Positions 46,440-56,774 are shown, counted from the stretch's first letter. The stretch: 64,000 bases of DNA from Alphaproteobacteria bacterium (GCA_011087645.1 JAALLF010000003.1:310001-374000), one strand, 5' to 3'. Numbers and translations: made by a program. The notes: a model not told the origin generated them from the letters alone.

Positions 46440-46904
46440 GTGAAATTAGGAACCAAAGGTCGATACGCCGTCATGGCCATGGTCGATTTGGCCATGTACG
46501 ACAAGGACCAGCCGATCACGTTGAGTGAAATTGCGGAGCGGCAGGAAATTTCCCTGTCTTATCTTGAGCAACTATTCGCGAAACTGCGCCGGGCCGGACT
46601 GGTCAAAAGCATCCGGGGACCCGGCGGCGGCTATCGGCTTGCCTTTGGCGCCGACAGCATCCGCGTCTCCGATGTTATCCGCGCTGTCGACGAACCCATT
46701 CACGCCACGCGATGCCAGCCGGGCGGCCCGGTGAGCTGCGTGAGCAAGAGCAGCCGTTGCCTGACCCACGATTTGTGGGATGAGCTGGGGCACCAAATCC
46801 ATTTGTATTTGAGTTCGGTCACCCTGGAAGATGTCTGCCAGGGCCGCGTGTTGGGTACCAGCCGGCTATTCGACGGGGCGACCCCGGAAATGGCGGCGCA
46901 GTAG
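46440..46904 (+). CDS. iscR: Rrf2-family Fe-S cluster sensing repressor IscR
   Basis: A 154-residue winged-helix regulator. The N-terminal MKLGTKGRYAVMAMVDLA and GPGGGYRLAFG wing are typical. Cluster ligands are Cys92, Cys100, Cys107 and His110 (RCQPGG, SCVSKSSRCLTH); the Cys spacing (x7, x6) is wider than the x5, x5 of E. coli, but the CLTH unit is kept. GTG start with a strong AAGGAGG. It lies second in the operon it probably represses through the upstream site. RirA, another Rrf2 iron regulator, is a less likely alternative. Confidence 0.92.
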   Translation: MKLGTKGRYAVMAMVDLAMYDKDQPITLSEIAERQEISLSYLEQLFAKLRRAGLVKSIRGPGGGYRLAFGADSIRVSDVIRAVDEPIHATRCQPGGPVSCVSKSSRCLTHDLWDELGHQIHLYLSSVTLEDVCQGRVLGTSRLFDGATPEMAAQ

Positions 46905-46912
46905 AGCGATCG

Positions 46913-48034
46913 ATGGACGTCTATCTCGATTATAACGCCACCGCGCCGCTCCGGCCCGAGGTTGCCGCCGCCATGAATGCGGCGTTCGGCCTGTGCGGCA
47001 ACGCGTCGTCGGTCCATCGCTATGGACGGCTGGCCCGCCGCGCGGTGGAAAACGCCCGCGAGGCTATCGCCGACGCAGTCGACGCGTCGGCGGCCGAAAT
47101 CGTCTTCACCAGTGGCGGCACCGAAGCCAATAATCTGGCGCTGCGCGGCAGCGGCCGGCCGGTGCTGATCTCTGGTATCGAGCATGATTCGGTGCGCGCC
47201 GCGCAGGACGATGTGGAGGTCATCGGCGTCGACCGGGATGGCGTGGTCGATCTAACCCAATTGGAAACGTTGCTCGGCGCGGCGGCCGCGCCGGCCCTGG
47301 TTTCGGTCATGCTGGCCAATAACGAAACCGGCGTCGTGCAACCGATCGACCAAGTGGTGACCCTGGCCCGGCGGTTCGACGCGCTGGTCCATTGCGACGC
47401 TGTACAAGCGCTGGGAAAAATCCCGGTATCGTTTGCCGGTCTCGATGTCGACATGATGAGCCTGTCGGCCCACAAGCTGGGCGGCCCGCAAGGTGTCGGC
47501 GCGTTGCTCATCCGTGACGGCCTCAATCTGGCGCCGGTGCAGCGCGGCGGCGGGCAAGAACGCAGCCGGCGCGCGGGCACCGAAAATATCGCCGGCATCG
47601 CCGGTTTTGGCGCGGCGGCGGCGTTGACGACGCAATCGGTCGAAGCCGCGCCGGGCTTGGCTGCGCTGCGCGACGATATAGAGGCTCGGGTGAAAGCCGC
47701 GGTGCCCGATGCGGTGATTTACAGCGCCGATGCGTCCCGCCTGCCCAACACCAGCTGCATCGGGTTGCCCGGCGTGACCAATGAGGTCCAGGTGATGGCG
47801 CTGGATTTGGCTGGCGTGGCGATCAGCGCCGGATCGGCCTGCTCCAGCGGCAAGGTCACGCCGAGCCATGTTTTACAAGCGATGGGCGCGGCCGACGATG
47901 CCGCTGCTAGCGCTATTCGCGTCTCTCTTGGCTGGCAGAGCAGCGCGGCCGACTGCGACCGATTTGTCGAGACATGGACGGCCTTGGCCAACCGCCGTGT
48001 CGCAAGTGATTTGGCAGAGCAATCTGTAGCGTAG
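46913..48034 (+). CDS. Cysteine desulfurase, NifS-like
   Basis: A PLP enzyme taking sulfur from cysteine to a persulfide. At 373 residues it has the N-terminal VYLDYNATAPLRPEV, the PLP His region SGIEHDSV, Schiff-base Lys188 in SLSAHKLGGPQG, and active-site Cys310 in ISAGSACSSGK. It starts eight bases after iscR and is followed by a second desulfurase, so the two are tandem but clearly different copies. Its partner could be SufU, MnmA or a housekeeping acceptor. Confidence 0.92.
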   Translation: MDVYLDYNATAPLRPEVAAAMNAAFGLCGNASSVHRYGRLARRAVENAREAIADAVDASAAEIVFTSGGTEANNLALRGSGRPVLISGIEHDSVRAAQDDVEVIGVDRDGVVDLTQLETLLGAAAAPALVSVMLANNETGVVQPIDQVVTLARRFDALVHCDAVQALGKIPVSFAGLDVDMMSLSAHKLGGPQGVGALLIRDGLNLAPVQRGGGQERSRRAGTENIAGIAGFGAAAALTTQSVEAAPGLAALRDDIEARVKAAVPDAVIYSADASRLPNTSCIGLPGVTNEVQVMALDLAGVAISAGSACSSGKVTPSHVLQAMGAADDAAASAIRVSLGWQSSAADCDRFVETWTALANRRVASDLAEQSVA

Positions 48035-48044
48035 GGAAGGATAG

Positions 48045-49256
48045 ATGACAGTTACCAGCACTAGTGATTCTATGACCGCCGAAGCGCCGACCGCGGTTTA
48101 TCTCGATTACCAGGCCACCACCCCGGTTGACCCGCGGGTTGTCGATGTCATGCTGCCCTGGTTTAGCGAGCGCTTCGGTAACGCCCATTCGTCGCAGCAT
48201 GCGTTTGGCGCGCAGGCTGCCTTGGCCGTCGAGGTGGCGCGAGGGCAAGTAGCCGAACTTATCGGCGCCCAGGCGCGCGAGATCATCTTCACCTCGGGCG
48301 CAACGGAATCCAATAATTTAGCGATCAAGGGCGCCGCCCGGTTCGCTCGCCGTCACGGCAAGGGTGACCATATCGTCACCTTCGAGACCGAACATAAATG
48401 CGTTTTAGAATCCTGCGTTGCCCTGGCCGACGAGGGTGTCCGCACGACGGTACTCAAAGTCGGCGCCGACGGGTTGGTCGATCTCGAGGCTTTGGCCGAG
48501 GCCATCGAAGACGACACGGTGTTGGTGTCGGCGATGGCGGTCAATAACGAGATCGGCGTGGTTCAACAGATCGCCGAGATCGGCCGGCTGTGTCGTGAGC
48601 GTGGCGTCCTGTTCCACACCGACGCAGCCCAGGCGGCGGGCAAGATCCCGCTCGATGTTGAGGCCATGTCGATCGACCTTATGAGCGTCTCCGGCCATAA
48701 ACTGTATGCGCCGAAGGGTGTCGGCGTGCTGTATATCCGCCGCCGGCCGCGCGCCCGACTGCTGGCGGAGATTGCCGGCGGCGGGCAGGAACGCGGCGCG
48801 CGCTCGGGCACTCTGGCGGTGCCGCTGATCGTTGCCCTGGGTGTGGCCTGCGAAATTGCCAGCCAGGAAATGGCGCAGGAACACGGGCGGCTCATCGAAT
48901 TGCGCCGTTCCATGCTGGACCAGCTTCAGAAAAAAGTGCCCGATCTGGTGGTCAATGGCGATATGGAACAGCGGATCGCCGGCAATCTGAATATCGGCTT
49001 TCCCGATATCGACGTGCTGGCGCTGATGCGCGCGCTCGACGATGTCGCGATTTCCACCGGGTCGGCCTGTACATCGGAGTCGGTGGAACCATCTTATGTG
49101 TTACAAGCGCTCGGCCTGCCGCGCTCGGTATCGGCGGGCTCTATCCGGATCGGCATTGGCCGGTTCACCACACAATCGGAAATTGACTACGCCGCGCGGC
49201 GGATTGCCGAGGCAGTCGCCGCGCAACGCGGCGGCCAAGAGGCGGCGGCGCAATGA
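48045..49256 (+). CDS. iscS: Cysteine desulfurase, IscS-like
   Basis: The 403-residue group I desulfurase has YLDYQATTPVDPRV, the PLP region FETEHKCVLES, Lys219 in SVSGHKLYAPKG, and Cys342 in STGSACTSESVEPSYVLQAL. The extended active-site loop is IscS type. Together with the upstream NifS-like gene and sufS it gives the operon three desulfurases. A short N-terminal extension (about 1-15) is unusual but low complexity. Confidence 0.92.
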   Translation: MTVTSTSDSMTAEAPTAVYLDYQATTPVDPRVVDVMLPWFSERFGNAHSSQHAFGAQAALAVEVARGQVAELIGAQAREIIFTSGATESNNLAIKGAARFARRHGKGDHIVTFETEHKCVLESCVALADEGVRTTVLKVGADGLVDLEALAEAIEDDTVLVSAMAVNNEIGVVQQIAEIGRLCRERGVLFHTDAAQAAGKIPLDVEAMSIDLMSVSGHKLYAPKGVGVLYIRRRPRARLLAEIAGGGQERGARSGTLAVPLIVALGVACEIASQEMAQEHGRLIELRRSMLDQLQKKVPDLVVNGDMEQRIAGNLNIGFPDIDVLALMRALDDVAISTGSACTSESVEPSYVLQALGLPRSVSAGSIRIGIGRFTTQSEIDYAARRIAEAVAAQRGGQEAAAQ

Positions 49257-49274
49257 TTAGTAGGGGAACGAGTA

Positions 49275-50744
<1,470 letters not shown>

Positions 50745-50760
50745 TCGGTGTGCGCTGCGA

Positions 50761-50904
50761 TCCTTCGAGACGGGCCTCCGGCCCTCCTCAGGATGAGGAT
50801 GGAATATTAAGCCTCGAGCGAGGGTTTGGAATGCTAGGCCTCGCGCCAGGAGTTGGAATACCAAGCCTCATCCTGAGGAGGCGCGTCAGCGCCGTCTCGA
50901 AGGA
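50761..50904. repeat. Mosaic repeat: two opposed REP-like palindromes flanking 27-bp repeats, between sufB and sufC
   Basis: The left arm (50761-50798) begins TCCTTCGAGACGG and ends CTCCTCAGGATGAGG. The right arm (50866-50904) is its reverse complement, with a different inner stem (GGCGC/GCGCC instead of GGGCC/GGCCC). Between them are three imperfect 27-bp units, 50800-50826, 50827-50853 and 50854-50880, each starting TGGAAT. Units 1 and 3 contain small palindromes (CCTCG/CGAGG and CCTCA/TGAGG). The arm ends resemble a palindrome widespread between alphaproteobacterial genes. The transcript would form strong hairpins just before sufC. Confidence 0.85.
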
Positions 50905-50928
50905 CGGGGCGATGTGGAGAGAATGAAT

Positions 50929-51684
50929 ATGGCGTTATTGGAAATTCGCAATTTGCACGCGACGGTCGATGACAAGCCGATCCTCAACGGGGTCGACCTG
51001 ACCATCGATGCCGGCGAAGTGCATGCGATCATGGGGCCCAACGGGTCGGGCAAGAGCACCTTGTCCTATGTGCTGTCGGGCCGCGACGGCTACGAGGTCA
51101 CCGACGGCGAGGTGATCTATGACGGCAAAGACCTGCTGGAGATGGCGGCCGATGAGCGGGCGCGCGAAGGCGTGTTCCTGGCGTTCCAGTATCCGGTGGA
51201 AATTCCTGGCGTGGCCGGGCTGACCTTTCTCAAGACGGCGGCCAATGCGCTGCGCACCCATCGCGGCGAGGGCGAACTGGACGCGATGGATTTTCTCAAA
51301 TTCGTGCGCGGTAAGGCCGAGGCGCTCGATATCAACGACGAGATGCTGAAGCGTGCGGTCAATGAGGGGTTTTCCGGCGGTGAGAAGAAGCGCATGGAAA
51401 TCCTGCAAATGGCGGTGTTGGAGCCGAAACTGGCGATCCTCGATGAAACCGATTCCGGTCTCGATATCGACGCGCTGAAGGTTGTCTCCGACGGCGTGAA
51501 CGCGTTGCGCGGGCCGGAGCGCGGCATGCTGCTGATCACCCATTATCAGCGCCTGCTCGACTATATCGTGCCCGACCGGGTGCATGTGCTGGCCCATGGC
51601 CGCATCGTCAAGAGCGGCGACAAGGATCTGGCGCTCGAGCTGGAAGCCAAGGGTTACGGCGAATTTATGGAAGCGGCGGAGTAG
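50929..51684 (+). CDS. sufC: Suf ATPase SufC
   Basis: The ABC-type ATPase that drives SufBD conformational change. The 251-residue protein has Walker A GPNGSGKST, the Q-loop AFQYPVEIPG, the ABC signature FSGGEKKRMEI, and Walker B LAILDETDSGLD. ATG 50929 has GGAG nine bases upstream and agrees with family starts (MALLEIRNL); ATG 50923 is possible. It follows the repeat mosaic. Confidence 0.94.
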   Translation: MALLEIRNLHATVDDKPILNGVDLTIDAGEVHAIMGPNGSGKSTLSYVLSGRDGYEVTDGEVIYDGKDLLEMAADERAREGVFLAFQYPVEIPGVAGLTFLKTAANALRTHRGEGELDAMDFLKFVRGKAEALDINDEMLKRAVNEGFSGGEKKRMEILQMAVLEPKLAILDETDSGLDIDALKVVSDGVNALRGPERGMLLITHYQRLLDYIVPDRVHVLAHGRIVKSGDKDLALELEAKGYGEFMEAAE

Positions 51685-51710
51685 AGCGGTTGCCCGACGG
51701 TAGTGGACAT

Positions 51711-53030
51711 ATGCAGCCCTTTCTAGACCAGGCATTGGCCGATAGCGCCAGCGTGCCCGGCGCCAAGGTGGATTGGCTGGCCGATTTGCGCGGGCGCGGC
51801 GCGTCGATTTATGGCGACCGGGGCCTGCCTGGCCGGCGCGACGAATATTGGCGCTACACCAATTTGAACGCGCTGGGCAAAAACGACTTCGAGCTGGCCA
51901 ATGGCGGGCCCGCTGTCGATGTGCCGGCGTTGCCGCACCGCGCGGTGGCCGAACTGGCGAGTTATCGCATCGTCTTCGTCAACGGCCGTTTGCGTCCCGA
52001 TCTTTGTGTCCTCGACGATATGCCCGATGGGGTGCTGATCGCCGGGCTCGGCGACATGATCGCCGCTGCGCCGGATCGCCTAGAGCCGGTATTGGGGCAG
52101 GGGCTGGACTTGCACGAAATGCCGCTCGCCGCCCTCAATACCGCCTTCATGCGCGACGGCATGGTGCTGTTTGTCGATGCCGGGGTCGATGTCGACAAGC
52201 CGGTTCACCTGGTCTCGATCACGGTGCCCGGCGAGACCCCGCTGATGTTGCAGCCGCGCCATTTGGTGGTGCTGGGCGACGCGGCCAAGGCGACCTTGAT
52301 CGAGAGCCATATCGGCTCCGACGAAGGCGCTTACTTCAACAATCTGGTCAGCGAAATTTCGATCGGCGAGGGCGCTGAGCTCAACCATTATACATTCCAA
52401 GAAGAGGGACCGGCGGCGGTTCATATTGCGGCGACGGCGCTGAATTTGGCGGCCGCGGCGACCTATGACGGTTTCCTGTTACAAAGCGGCGGCTTGATCG
52501 GCCGGGTCGAGACCCGCGCGATCCTCAATGGATCGGATGCCGATTGCCGCCTCGACGGTATCTATCTGGGCACCGGCGAGCAGGTGCTGGATACCACCAC
52601 CTATGTGGAACATGTCGCCGCCGGCTGCCGCTCGCGCCAGGTCTATAAGGGCGTGCTCGACGGCAAGGCGCGCGGCGTCTTCCAAGGCAAGATCCATGTG
52701 CGGCCCGACGCCCAGCAGACCGATGGGCACCAGCTTAGCCGGGCATTGCTGTTGTCGCCGCGGGCCGAGATCGACACGCGCCCGGAGCTGGAAATCTACG
52801 CTGACGACGTCAAGTGCAGCCATGGCGCGACGGCCGGCGAGCTCGACGCCGAGGCGCTGTTCTATCTGATGAGCCGGGGCATTCCCGCCGAAGCGGCCCG
52901 GCGTATTCTGATCGAAGCTTTTGTCGGCGAGGCGCTGTCGGAAATTCGTCTCAGCCAGGTGGCGGAAGATTTCTCGGCCCATGTGCGCAACTGGTTGAGC
53001 GCAAACATAACCGTCAATACGGCGGATTAG
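51711..53030 (+). CDS. sufD: Fe-S cluster assembly protein SufD
   Basis: A SufB paralogue and scaffold partner. The 439-residue chain has RRDEYWRYTNLNAL, the beta-helix core, and the C-terminal KCSHGATAGELDAEALFYLMSRG, where SufD carries a conserved His of the SufB-SufD cluster interface. ATG 51711 replaces a TTG at 51690, the latter giving an unlikely leader. Spacing to sufC is 26 bp and to sufS 12 bp. Confidence 0.93.
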   Translation: MQPFLDQALADSASVPGAKVDWLADLRGRGASIYGDRGLPGRRDEYWRYTNLNALGKNDFELANGGPAVDVPALPHRAVAELASYRIVFVNGRLRPDLCVLDDMPDGVLIAGLGDMIAAAPDRLEPVLGQGLDLHEMPLAALNTAFMRDGMVLFVDAGVDVDKPVHLVSITVPGETPLMLQPRHLVVLGDAAKATLIESHIGSDEGAYFNNLVSEISIGEGAELNHYTFQEEGPAAVHIAATALNLAAAATYDGFLLQSGGLIGRVETRAILNGSDADCRLDGIYLGTGEQVLDTTTYVEHVAAGCRSRQVYKGVLDGKARGVFQGKIHVRPDAQQTDGHQLSRALLLSPRAEIDTRPELEIYADDVKCSHGATAGELDAEALFYLMSRGIPAEAARRILIEAFVGEALSEIRLSQVAEDFSAHVRNWLSANITVNTAD

Positions 53031-53042
53031 GGGTTTCTTCTG

Positions 53043-54296
53043 ATGACGTCAGCCCAACATAGCGACGCCAATATCCAGCCCTTCGATGTGGCCAAAGTGC
53101 GCGCGGATTTCCCTATTCTTACCCGCACCATGCACGATAAGCCCCTGGTGTTTTTAGACAGCGCCGCGTCGGCCCAGAAGCCCCGCCAGGTCATCGACGC
53201 GGTGCGCGATGTCTATGAGCGCGAATATGCCAACGTCCATCGCGGTCTGTACGAGATCAGCGAGGCGGTGACGGCGCGCTACGAAGGCGTGCGCGAGACC
53301 ATCCGCCGTTACATCAATGCCGGCCACACCCACGAGATTATTTTTACGCGTAACGCGACGGAATCGATAAATCTCGTCGTCGCCAGCTACGGCCGCTCCT
53401 TCCTGCAGGAAGGCGACGAGGTCATCATCAGCGAGTTGGAGCACCACGCCAATATCGTACCCTGGCAGATGCTGCGCGACGAAAAGGGCATTGTGTTGCG
53501 CATCGCGCCGATCAGCGACGATGGCGAGCTGATCATGGACGCGTTCGAAAAACTGCTCGGGCCACGCACCAAGTTGGTGGCGATTTCCCATATGTCGAAC
53601 GTGCTGGGCACCATCCTGCCGGTGGCCGAAATTACCCGTTTGTCCCACGCCGCCGGCGCCAAGGTGCTGCTCGATGGCTGTCAGTCGGTCACCCATATTC
53701 CCGTCGATGTGCAGGCGCTGGGCTGCGACTTCTACGTCTTCTCCGGCCATAAGCTCTACGGCCCGTCGGGTATCGGCGTCCTATACGCGCGCGAAGAATT
53801 GCTCGATGCCATGCCGCCCTATATGGGCGGCGGCGATATGATTTCCTCGGTGACCTTCGAGAAATCGACCTGGGCGAAACTGCCCCATAAGTTTGAGGCC
53901 GGAACCCCGGCGATCGCCCAGGCGATCGGACTGGGCGCCGCCATCGACTATGTCAGCGCGCTGGGCCTGGAACAGATCGGCGCCCATGAGCACGACCTGC
54001 TGAATTACGGCACCCAGCAACTGTCGAGCGTCGACGGGCTGCGACTGGTGGGCACCGCGCCCGCCAAGGCCAGTGTGATGTCGTTCACGCTGGATTTCGC
54101 CCACCCCCACGATATCGCGACGATCATCGACCGTGCCGGGGTAGCGGTGCGCGCTGGCCATCATTGCGCCCAGCCGTTGATGGCGCGCATGGACGTACCG
54201 GCCACGGTGCGCGCCTCGCTTGGTATGTACAACACCCGCGCCGATATCGATGCGCTGGTCGCCGCGCTGGGCGAGGTGACGGAGATTTTTGGCTGA
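53043..54296 (+). CDS. sufS: Cysteine desulfurase SufS
   Basis: A group II desulfurase that supplies persulfide for the Suf scaffold. The 417-residue protein has FLDSAASAQKPRQV, SELEHHANIVPW, the PLP Lys in FSGHKLYGPSG, and catalytic Cys375 in RAGHHCAQPLM. No SufE is present; the next gene, sufU, overlaps the stop (TGATG) and is the likely activating partner. Confidence 0.95.
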   Translation: MTSAQHSDANIQPFDVAKVRADFPILTRTMHDKPLVFLDSAASAQKPRQVIDAVRDVYEREYANVHRGLYEISEAVTARYEGVRETIRRYINAGHTHEIIFTRNATESINLVVASYGRSFLQEGDEVIISELEHHANIVPWQMLRDEKGIVLRIAPISDDGELIMDAFEKLLGPRTKLVAISHMSNVLGTILPVAEITRLSHAAGAKVLLDGCQSVTHIPVDVQALGCDFYVFSGHKLYGPSGIGVLYAREELLDAMPPYMGGGDMISSVTFEKSTWAKLPHKFEAGTPAIAQAIGLGAAIDYVSALGLEQIGAHEHDLLNYGTQQLSSVDGLRLVGTAPAKASVMSFTLDFAHPHDIATIIDRAGVAVRAGHHCAQPLMARMDVPATVRASLGMYNTRADIDALVAALGEVTEIFG

Positions 54297-54748
54297 TGGA
54301 CGATTTGCGCGAACTTTACCAAGAGGTCATTCTCGACCACGGCAAGCATCCGCGAAATTTTCGCACGCCCGACGACGCCACCGCCGAGGCCCATGGCAAC
54401 AACCCGCTGTGCGGCGACCAGCTCACCGTCTACATCAAGACCGGCGCTGACGGGCTGGTTGAGGATGTCGCCTTTATCGGGCGCGGCTGCGCGATCTCGG
54501 TAGCCTCGGCCTCGATGATGACTGAACTGGTCAAGGGCAAAACCGAGGCCGAAGCGCGGGCGATATTCGAGACCTTCCACGGCATGTGTACCGGCGAGGG
54601 CGACGAGGGCGATGTCGGCGAGGATTTGGACAAGCTGAAGGTTCTGTCCGGGGTGCGGGATTTTCCGACCCGGGTCAAATGCGCCACCCTGCCGTGGCAT
54701 ACCCTGGTCGCGGCCTTGGCGGGCGACAGCGAAGTGACGACGGAATAG
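54296..54748 (+). CDS. sufU: SufU-type Fe-S scaffold / zinc sulfurtransfer protein
   Basis: A 150-residue IscU-fold protein. Cys39 and Asp41 (NPLCGDQ), Cys65 (GRGCAIS) and Cys129 (VKCATLPWHTL) are the metal ligands. Between Cys65 and Cys129 there are about 21 residues more than in IscU, and Lys128 replaces the IscU His, both marks of SufU, which binds zinc and accepts persulfide from SufS. The start overlaps the sufS stop. A longer frame from 54164 lies inside sufS and was rejected. Confidence 0.92.
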   Translation: MDDLRELYQEVILDHGKHPRNFRTPDDATAEAHGNNPLCGDQLTVYIKTGADGLVEDVAFIGRGCAISVASASMMTELVKGKTEAEARAIFETFHGMCTGEGDEGDVGEDLDKLKVLSGVRDFPTRVKCATLPWHTLVAALAGDSEVTTE

Positions 54749-54754
54749 GTGGCG

Positions 54755-55162
54755 ATGATCGACGACGGACCAGGCCTGGCTGATTTCATGCCCAATGCGG
54801 CGGCCGCCGGCGAAGCGGTTGTCGCGCGGGTGGGCAAGCCACTGGCTGACGGCGCCGCCGTGGCGGACAAAGAGGCGGTTATCGCCGCCCTGCGAACGGT
54901 CCACGATCCTGAGATTCCGGTAAATATTTACGATTTGGGTCTTATTTACGATCTTGAGATAGGATCTGACGGTTCGGTGCGCATCAATATGACCCTGACC
55001 GCGCCGACCTGCCCAGTGGCCGGTGAAATACCGGTCTGGGTGGCCGAAGCGGTATCCGGTGTTGATGGCATCGGTGAAGTGGTGGTCAACCTTGTGTGGG
55101 AGCCGCAATGGAACGCGGACTGTATGACGGACGAAGCCAAACTGGCGCTCGACCTGTTTTGA
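54755..55162 (+). CDS. sufT: Fe-S maturation factor SufT (DUF59/MIP18-like)
   Basis: A 135-residue DUF59-type protein that helps deliver clusters. Signatures are VHDPEIPVNIYDLGLIYDLEI and TAPTCPVAGEIP (the reactive Cys loop). An N-terminal extension of about 45 low-complexity residues precedes the domain. ATG 54755 is preferred with AGG five bases upstream; GTG 54749, directly after the sufU stop, is possible. Confidence 0.9.
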   Translation: MIDDGPGLADFMPNAAAAGEAVVARVGKPLADGAAVADKEAVIAALRTVHDPEIPVNIYDLGLIYDLEIGSDGSVRINMTLTAPTCPVAGEIPVWVAEAVSGVDGIGEVVVNLVWEPQWNADCMTDEAKLALDLF

Positions 55163-55200
55163 ACTATATAAGATAGGTACCTGGAAGGACCGTAGCGATT

Positions 55201-55536
55201 ATGACAGCGCCGATCATCACCATGACCCCCACCGCGGTTGAGCGGGCGAAAAGGTTAATGGCAGACGCCGAAGCGGGCGTGGCGGGCCTGCGCGTGGGCA
55301 TTAGCACGCGCGGCTGCTCGGGCCTGTCCTACGTTGTCGAATACGCCACCGAACAGCGCCAGTTCGAAGAAGTGATCGAGCGCGACGGCCTGCGCATTTT
55401 CATCGACCCGGCAGCGACCATGTTCCTGATTGGCTCGGAAATGGATTATCAGGAAGGCCAGTTTCAAACCGGATTTACCTTCAATAATCCCAATGCCAAA
55501 GGCACCTGCGGCTGTGGCGAATCGTTTCACGTCTAA
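55201..55536 (+). CDS. sufA: A-type Fe-S carrier (SufA/IscA family)
   Basis: An A-type carrier that takes clusters from the scaffold to targets. The 111-residue protein has the three family cysteines: Cys39 (TRGCSGLSY), Cys103 and Cys105 (GTCGCGESF). SufA is chosen over IscA or ErpA from operon context only. Start 38 bp after sufT. Confidence 0.92.
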   Translation: MTAPIITMTPTAVERAKRLMADAEAGVAGLRVGISTRGCSGLSYVVEYATEQRQFEEVIERDGLRIFIDPAATMFLIGSEMDYQEGQFQTGFTFNNPNAKGTCGCGESFHV

Positions 55537-55581
55537 CGGGCCGGCAGACCGGACACTTCCCGAAAATAAGGTTGCTCCGCG

Positions 55582-55914
55582 ATGCCGCGCATAGTCTTCG
55601 TTGAACCCGATGGCGCGCGGCGCGAGGTCGATGCCCCCCTCGGACACTCCATTCTCCAGATCGCCTGGGACAATAAAATCGACATCGAGGGCGCTTGCGA
55701 AGGCGCCATGGCTTGTTCCACCTGCCATGTCATCGTCGCGCCCGAATGGTTCGAGAAATTGGAAGAGGCCAGCGAAGACGAAGAGGACATGCTCGATTTG
55801 GCCTTCGGGCTGAAGCCAACCTCGCGCCTGGGCTGCCAGATCATCATCACCGAGGCGCTCGACGGCATGGTCGTCAATCTGCCGTCCCAGACCCGTAATA
55901 TGATGCTGGAGTAA
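55582..55914 (+). CDS. fdx: [2Fe-2S] ferredoxin, adrenodoxin type
   Basis: A 110-residue electron carrier. Cluster ligands are Cys39, Cys45, Cys48 and Cys85 (CEGAMACSTCHV and RLGCQ). The acidic EEASEDEEDMLDLA loop and the RLGCQI tail are Isc-type. Fdx normally reduces IscU/IscS complexes; its place at the end of a suf operon is unusual and suggests that it supplies electrons to this assembly pathway. Confidence 0.92.
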   Translation: MPRIVFVEPDGARREVDAPLGHSILQIAWDNKIDIEGACEGAMACSTCHVIVAPEWFEKLEEASEDEEDMLDLAFGLKPTSRLGCQIIITEALDGMVVNLPSQTRNMMLE

Positions 55915-55917
55915 GGT

Positions 55918-56634
55918 GTGGCGCCGGGGTCTCTAAGCCATTATCTGCCTGATTATCAGCTTTATCCGCAGCTGCGCGATGCCACCGCCGATACTTGGCA
56001 GGCCTATGTGACCCATCCGTTCGTGGGCCAATTGGCTGACGAAACCTTGCCCGATGCCTGCTTTCGCCATTATCTGGGTCAGGACTATTTGTTTCTTATT
56101 CAGTTCGCCCGCGCTTATGCCTTGGCCGCCTATAAGGCCGATAGCCTGGCCGAAATCCGCGCCGCCGCGGCGGGCATGTCGGCGATCATCGATACCGAAA
56201 TCCGCCTGCACGTGGAATACTGCGCCGGCTGGGGGCTCGATCAAGACGATATGGAAGCCCTGCCCGAGGCGTCGGCGACCATGGCCTACACCCGCTATGT
56301 TTTAGAGAAGGGGTTGCAAGGCGATCTGCTCGATCTCTACGTCGCGCTGGCGCCGTGCATCATCGGCTATGGCGAGATCGGCGCGCGGCTGGCCAATGAT
56401 CCAGATACCAAATTTGAGGGCAACCCTTATGCCTCGTGGATCGCCATGTATGCCGGTGACGAGTACCAAGACGTTGCCCGCGCCCATGCCGAGACCCTCG
56501 ACCGTCTGTGGCAAGACCGCGCCGGCGGCGCGCGTTTGCACCAGCTGACGCGGACCTTCGAGCAGGCCACCCGATTGGAGGTGGATTTCTGGCAGATGGG
56601 GCTTGATGCTGCTGATTTGCAGCCTGACGATTAG
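55918..56634 (+). CDS. tenA: TenA/thiaminase II family protein
   Basis: A 238-residue all-helical TenA homologue. Conserved features are DACFRHYLGQDYLFL, with the substrate Asp region, catalytic Cys147 in LAPCIIGYGEIG, and the C-terminal Glu in FEQATRLEVDFW. TenA salvages aminopyrimidine for thiamin. GTG start three bases after the fdx stop implies cotranscription with the Fe-S operon. No thi genes are near, so its link to the operon is not explained. A different substrate is possible. Confidence 0.88.
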   Translation: MAPGSLSHYLPDYQLYPQLRDATADTWQAYVTHPFVGQLADETLPDACFRHYLGQDYLFLIQFARAYALAAYKADSLAEIRAAAAGMSAIIDTEIRLHVEYCAGWGLDQDDMEALPEASATMAYTRYVLEKGLQGDLLDLYVALAPCIIGYGEIGARLANDPDTKFEGNPYASWIAMYAGDEYQDVARAHAETLDRLWQDRAGGARLHQLTRTFEQATRLEVDFWQMGLDAADLQPDD

Positions 56635-56654
56635 ATTTGTCTTGGCTTTGCCTG

Positions 56655-56774
56655 AGCCCCTCTCCTTGGGGAGAGGGGTTGGGGTGAGGGGACATATATG
56701 CCCCTGAACTAGAAAGAATTATTTCCCCTCACCCGGCTTGCTGACGCTCGCCACCCTCTCCCCAAGGAGAGGGT
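56655..56774. repeat. Paired CCCTCTCC-type palindromic repeat after tenA
   Basis: Left part CCCCTCTCCTTGGGGAGAGG then GGTGAGGGG (56657-56691); right part CCCCTCACCC and CCCTCTCCCCAAGGAGAGGG (56724-56773). The two parts are themselves in inverted orientation, and each contains a hairpin. This type of sequence is common between genes of Proteobacteria. It separates the suf operon end from a convergent gene and may act as mRNA end protection or transcription-stop aid. Confidence 0.8.

Noticed and set aside
54164..54295. N-terminal extension of sufU into sufS
   Set aside because: The conserved SufU N-terminus begins at ATG 54296, which overlaps the sufS stop as TGATG; the extension is out-of-frame sufS sequence.
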